This document shows, piece by piece, positions 61,761-64,000 of a DNA stretch of 64,000 bases (the stretch's first letter is position 1; every line of letters begins with the position of its first letter). Location of the stretch: NCBI GenBank assembly GCA_938083505.1, contig CALKCF010000007.1:62001-126000 (forward strand), written 5' to 3'. The notes below the pieces were generated by a model, which was not told where the DNA came from, ran no database searches, and saw only the letters and a program-made list of their open reading frames with translations. The translations under genes and the position numbers were made by a program. Source of the stretch: an uncultured archaeon. GTDB lineage: Archaea; Thermoproteota; Nitrososphaeria_A; Caldarchaeales; Wolframiiraptoraceae.

Positions 61761-62192
61761 ATGTCACAAGAAAGGATAAAGGTTAAGATAACCATAGGAA
61801 AGGCGAACGTGGAGATAGAAGCACCTCCCGATTTGCTAGAGAGATCTATAAAGGAGGTTATGGCTGCCCTCGGTGTCTCAAATACGTTAGAACCTGAGCC
61901 TGAATCCCAAAGGCGCACAAGGTCAGCCGAGACGTCCACCTGCAGGGGGTTGGTGGAAAGTATACTTAAAGAAGGGTGGTTCTCCACGCCGAGACAGTTG
62001 TCGGAGGTTGTGGCAGAGTTGGCCAGAAGAGGACACCATTACGATCCCACCGCTGTAGCCCACGTTTTATTGGATATGGTAAGGGAGGGTGGCCTAGTTA
62101 GAACAGGCCGTCCCAGAAGGTATTTGTATTCAGAACGGCCCGTATCAGCGGCTAAAGTGGAAACCGAAGAAAGCGAACCCAGAAGCGAGTAG
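61761..62192 (+). CDS. Small DNA-binding wHTH protein with an N-terminal beta-helix domain
   Basis: A 143-residue protein. The N-terminus VKITIGKANVEIEAPPDLLE, then RSIKEVMAAL, gives a beta-hairpin and helix like that of the two minus-strand genes next door. Residues about 65-115 form a winged helix: FSTPRQLSEVVAELARRGHH, then DPTAVAHVLLDMVREGGLVR, with a RPRRYLY wing. C-terminus is acidic. Function unknown; likely a regulator or chromatin factor. The start at the ATG 61761 fits the TATA box. Confidence 0.72.
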   Translation: MSQERIKVKITIGKANVEIEAPPDLLERSIKEVMAALGVSNTLEPEPESQRRTRSAETSTCRGLVESILKEGWFSTPRQLSEVVAELARRGHHYDPTAVAHVLLDMVREGGLVRTGRPRRYLYSERPVSAAKVETEESEPRSE

Positions 62193-62684
62193 TTATGCTT
62201 TTTCGACTTTGCCTTCCACAAACTCCTTAATGCCTAACATTGTTATAACATAGTCCCCTCTATCTAAGCGTCTGATGTAGCCCTTCCGCAAAAGCAGGCT
62301 TAGCTTTCCCGATATAGTCTTCTCAGGCTTAGCTATACTTTTCGCAAGCTCAGAAGCATTTATGGAGGGCGACTCCGTCAGACCTAGTCCATGTTCGAGA
62401 TACCTCTTTGTGCATAAAAGCATTATCGCCTCTGAAACCGATAAAGTGTTTAGAGGTTTAAGTAAAAAGAAACCTTCTGCCTGATTATAAGCTAGGTACT
62501 CTTTCAATTTTTCGATTAAATCTTGAATACCTACAGAGTAGCTTATCTTACTTGCAAGCGAGTACGAGGGCATTACCTTCTCCATAAAGAATATTATGCT
62601 TTTGTAGACATCCTCAGGTTTTCCCTCAAAATCTGCCCGGACATCTTTATACTGTATTGAGACCTTCATAAAATCTTCGCCCAT
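62193..62684 (-). CDS. Small wHTH protein, paralog 2
   Basis: A 163-residue protein. N-terminal VSIQYKDVRADFEGKPEDVY then helices; a C-terminal winged helix (INASELAKSIAKPEKTISGK, then LSLLLRKGYIRRLDRGDYVI). The first 35 residues match the N-terminus of the gene at 62687 in pattern (DISVEFDGNYEEVW). The ATG at 62684 has GGAGGT at seven bases, set inside the end of the upstream gene, so the pair is one operon. Its stop abuts that of the plus-strand paralog. No known family recognised. Confidence 0.72.
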   Translation of the reverse strand: MGEDFMKVSIQYKDVRADFEGKPEDVYKSIIFFMEKVMPSYSLASKISYSVGIQDLIEKLKEYLAYNQAEGFFLLKPLNTLSVSEAIMLLCTKRYLEHGLGLTESPSINASELAKSIAKPEKTISGKLSLLLRKGYIRRLDRGDYVITMLGIKEFVEGKVEKA

Positions 62685-62686
62685 GA

Positions 62687-63157
62687 TCAGACCTCCTCTA
62701 CCAGCATGTTGATGGCGGATGTATTAAAAATATACCTTCCACTGTTAACCTTTATGACAAGACCAGACTTTCTCATATCGCTTAGCCTAGCTCTCGTAAC
62801 CCTTTCCTCTAAACCCGTGGCTGCCGAAATCTCCTTAGGAGAAAGCGCGTCATTTTCCAGAAGCCCAAGCACCCTACCCACGTATGCGGCCGCAAGACAT
62901 AGGAGTATTTTTTTCTTTGCGTCCGCCCGGGTTGAGACGATTATCCTACCATTTGTTATCTGAACATTTCCCGAAAGCAATAAGGCGATGTGGGAAACGT
63001 CGGCAGTTCCCATAAATTTCTTTAATATGGATAGAGACGGATAAAGCTCTGAAAGATACTTGTTAACGCTCATCCATACCTCTTCATAATTTCCGTCAAA
63101 CTCGACGGAAATGTCGTCATGTTGTATTCTTATCTTAAGACCTTTCGCATTTTGCAA
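62687..63157 (-). CDS. Small wHTH protein, paralog 3
   Basis: A 156-residue protein with the N-terminal domain KIRIQHDDISVEFDGNYEEV and, after a helical middle, a winged helix (LSPKEISAATGLEERVTRAR, then LSDMRKSGLVIKVNSGRYIF). Upstream of the start there is the GatE gene, about 65 bases away. It and its operon mate form a set of three relatives with the divergent gene at 61761. Function unknown; probably regulatory. Confidence 0.72.
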   Translation of the reverse strand: MQNAKGLKIRIQHDDISVEFDGNYEEVWMSVNKYLSELYPSLSILKKFMGTADVSHIALLLSGNVQITNGRIIVSTRADAKKKILLCLAAAYVGRVLGLLENDALSPKEISAATGLEERVTRARLSDMRKSGLVIKVNSGRYIFNTSAINMLVEEV

Positions 63158-63224
63158 AGTCTTTAACCAATATATGAATTAAGAAATACATACATTAAAA
63201 TTTATCGTTGTTAAATAGTTTTTA

Positions 63225-64000
63225 TTAAAGAGTGTCGGATTTGAGTTCCTGAATCGCCTTTAATAGCATGCTGTTTATGAGTGCGCCATTAACCCTGCCC
63301 CTGTAATCTTTCATAAGCTTACCCATCAGCTTAGCCACGGCTTTCCTTTCGTCATTAAGAATCTCTTGTTTATGTTCTTTAACGAGTGTCTTAATCTTAT
63401 CCTCCACCTCTGAAGTCGGAGGAGACCAAAGACGGAGCTCCTCTATAATTTGCTCAACATTTTGTCCTTTTTGGGCTACGGCCGTTAAGACATCCCTAAC
63501 AGCTTCCTTCGCGACCTTACCACATGACACGAGTTCAAAGAATCTCATCATGTGCGCTTTGGTTATCTTCTCAATATTAATTCCATCCCTCCTTAAACTT
63601 CTGAGCAGTTCCGTCAACGTAGAGGCCACAAGAGTGGGGGGTGCTCCGGTTTTTGAGACGATGTCCTCGAAATCTTCAACCACCTCACTGTCTATAAGGT
63701 CATTTGCAAGCTGCTTGCTAAGCCCATACCTCTCTACGAGTTGTTGAGCCGTCGTGTCCAAAGTGGGTGGAAGCCTTGCTTTTAGAGACTCAATATAATC
63801 TTGTGAAATTACAATTGGTGGTATGTCAGTCTCTGGATACATCCTTGCTGAGCCCGGCCTCGGCCTCATATAAACGGTTGTCCCATCAGGTCTTGCTGCC
63901 CTAGTTTCTTCAGGCACACCGTCCAAGGCTTCCACAGCTCTTTCTTTAATAACATTTATTGCATCTAATGCTTTGCCTTCTTCAGCTGCCACTATGACCA
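63225..64000 (-). CDS. gatE: Glu-tRNA(Gln) amidotransferase subunit E, C-terminal part
   Basis: The frame is open to the right edge and ends at 63225; the visible 258 residues are the C-terminal part of GatE, the archaeal subunit that with GatD converts Glu-tRNA(Gln) into Gln-tRNA(Gln). Clear elements: VIVAAEEGKALDAINVIKER, ARPDGTTVYMRPRPGSARMY, PETDIPPIVISQDYI, and the helical YqeY-like tail with GKLMKDYRGRVNGALINSML. The N-terminal half lies beyond position 64000. Its presence means Gln-tRNA is made by the indirect pathway, so the tRNA-Gln at 5.1 kb is first charged with glutamate. Confidence 0.94.
   Translation of the reverse strand, partial: VIVAAEEGKALDAINVIKERAVEALDGVPEETRAARPDGTTVYMRPRPGSARMYPETDIPPIVISQDYIESLKARLPPTLDTTAQQLVERYGLSKQLANDLIDSEVVEDFEDIVSKTGAPPTLVASTLTELLRSLRRDGINIEKITKAHMMRFFELVSCGKVAKEAVRDVLTAVAQKGQNVEQIIEELRLWSPPTSEVEDKIKTLVKEHKQEILNDERKAVAKLMGKLMKDYRGRVNGALINSMLLKAIQELKSDTL

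Noticed and set aside
1..64000. CRISPR arrays, rRNA genes, insertion sequences and riboswitches
   Set aside because: No regularly spaced repeats, rRNA-like stretches, transposase genes or recognisable riboswitch folds were seen on reading the window.

Overview
This window looks like chromosomal DNA from a thermophilic archaeon, probably TACK/Thermoproteota (Nitrososphaeria/Aigarchaeota-like). The lineage is inferred from gene content, not tested. Archaeal markers are a thermosome subunit, a GatE fragment, CofE (coenzyme F420), HerA-NurA, an Ogg2-type glycosylase, a TrmB regulator, AbrB-PhoU proteins, a tetraether-synthase-like radical SAM enzyme, TATA-box promoters close to start codons, and an intron-bearing tRNA-Gln.

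Layout. 1-0.9 kb: edge of a membrane protein and a class II aldolase. 0.9-5.06 kb: a decayed provirus holding the head module of an HK97-fold tailed virus (major capsid protein, capsid-decoration-like protein, portal, prohead protease, wHTH regulator). Nearly every gene is broken by nonsense codons and frameshifts. It abuts a tRNA-Gln gene that appears to carry two introns. 5.2-15.4 kb: phosphoribosyltransferase, a DNA methyltransferase with an unknown partner, acyl-CoA dehydrogenase, endonuclease III, a nitrate/sulfonate/taurine-type ABC importer, NadC and the Tes-like enzyme. 15.6-24 kb: hypBACD, then a lipoate-assembly operon (two LipS-type radical SAM proteins, a lipoate ligase fused to DUF116, a LipT-like flavoprotein), then hypE convergent to it. 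24.1-34.9 kb: a lipoate/heterodisulfide-reductase-like island. It has two AbrB-PhoU regulators (one frameshifted), an OsmC protein, a lipoyl carrier (LbpA/GcvH-like), an operon of a GcvH-like protein lacking the lipoyl lysine + FAD oxidase + HdrD-like protein, a decayed operon (GcvH-like/HdrE-like/HdrD-like) and an intact HdrE-HdrD-like pair. 35-41.7 kb: an hdrCBA-mvhDGA operon ending in a hydrogenase maturation protease; hypF is divergent from it. 44-64 kb: TrmB regulator, UPF0182 protein, membrane-anchored Hsp20-like protein, thermosome, tRNA-Glu, CofE, two RNA m5C methyltransferases, an arginase-family hydrolase, a GT-C membrane protein with a large exported domain, Ogg2, HerA, NurA, three small wHTH proteins and GatE.

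How the genes fit together. The six Hyp proteins and the protease would mature the Mvh-type [NiFe] hydrogenase, whose electrons go to HdrABC for flavin-based bifurcation. The lipoate operon would make and attach lipoate to the LbpA-like carrier at 25.8 kb. The adjacent FAD/Fe-S and HdrD/E-like proteins are then candidates for redox chemistry on that carrier. None of the usual lipoate users (GcvP/GcvT, 2-oxoacid dehydrogenase E2, a complete sHdr set) is present in the window. This lipoate-linked electron-transfer island, with degenerate paralogs beside working ones, is the most likely place for an undescribed system. The provirus fossil is the second point of interest.
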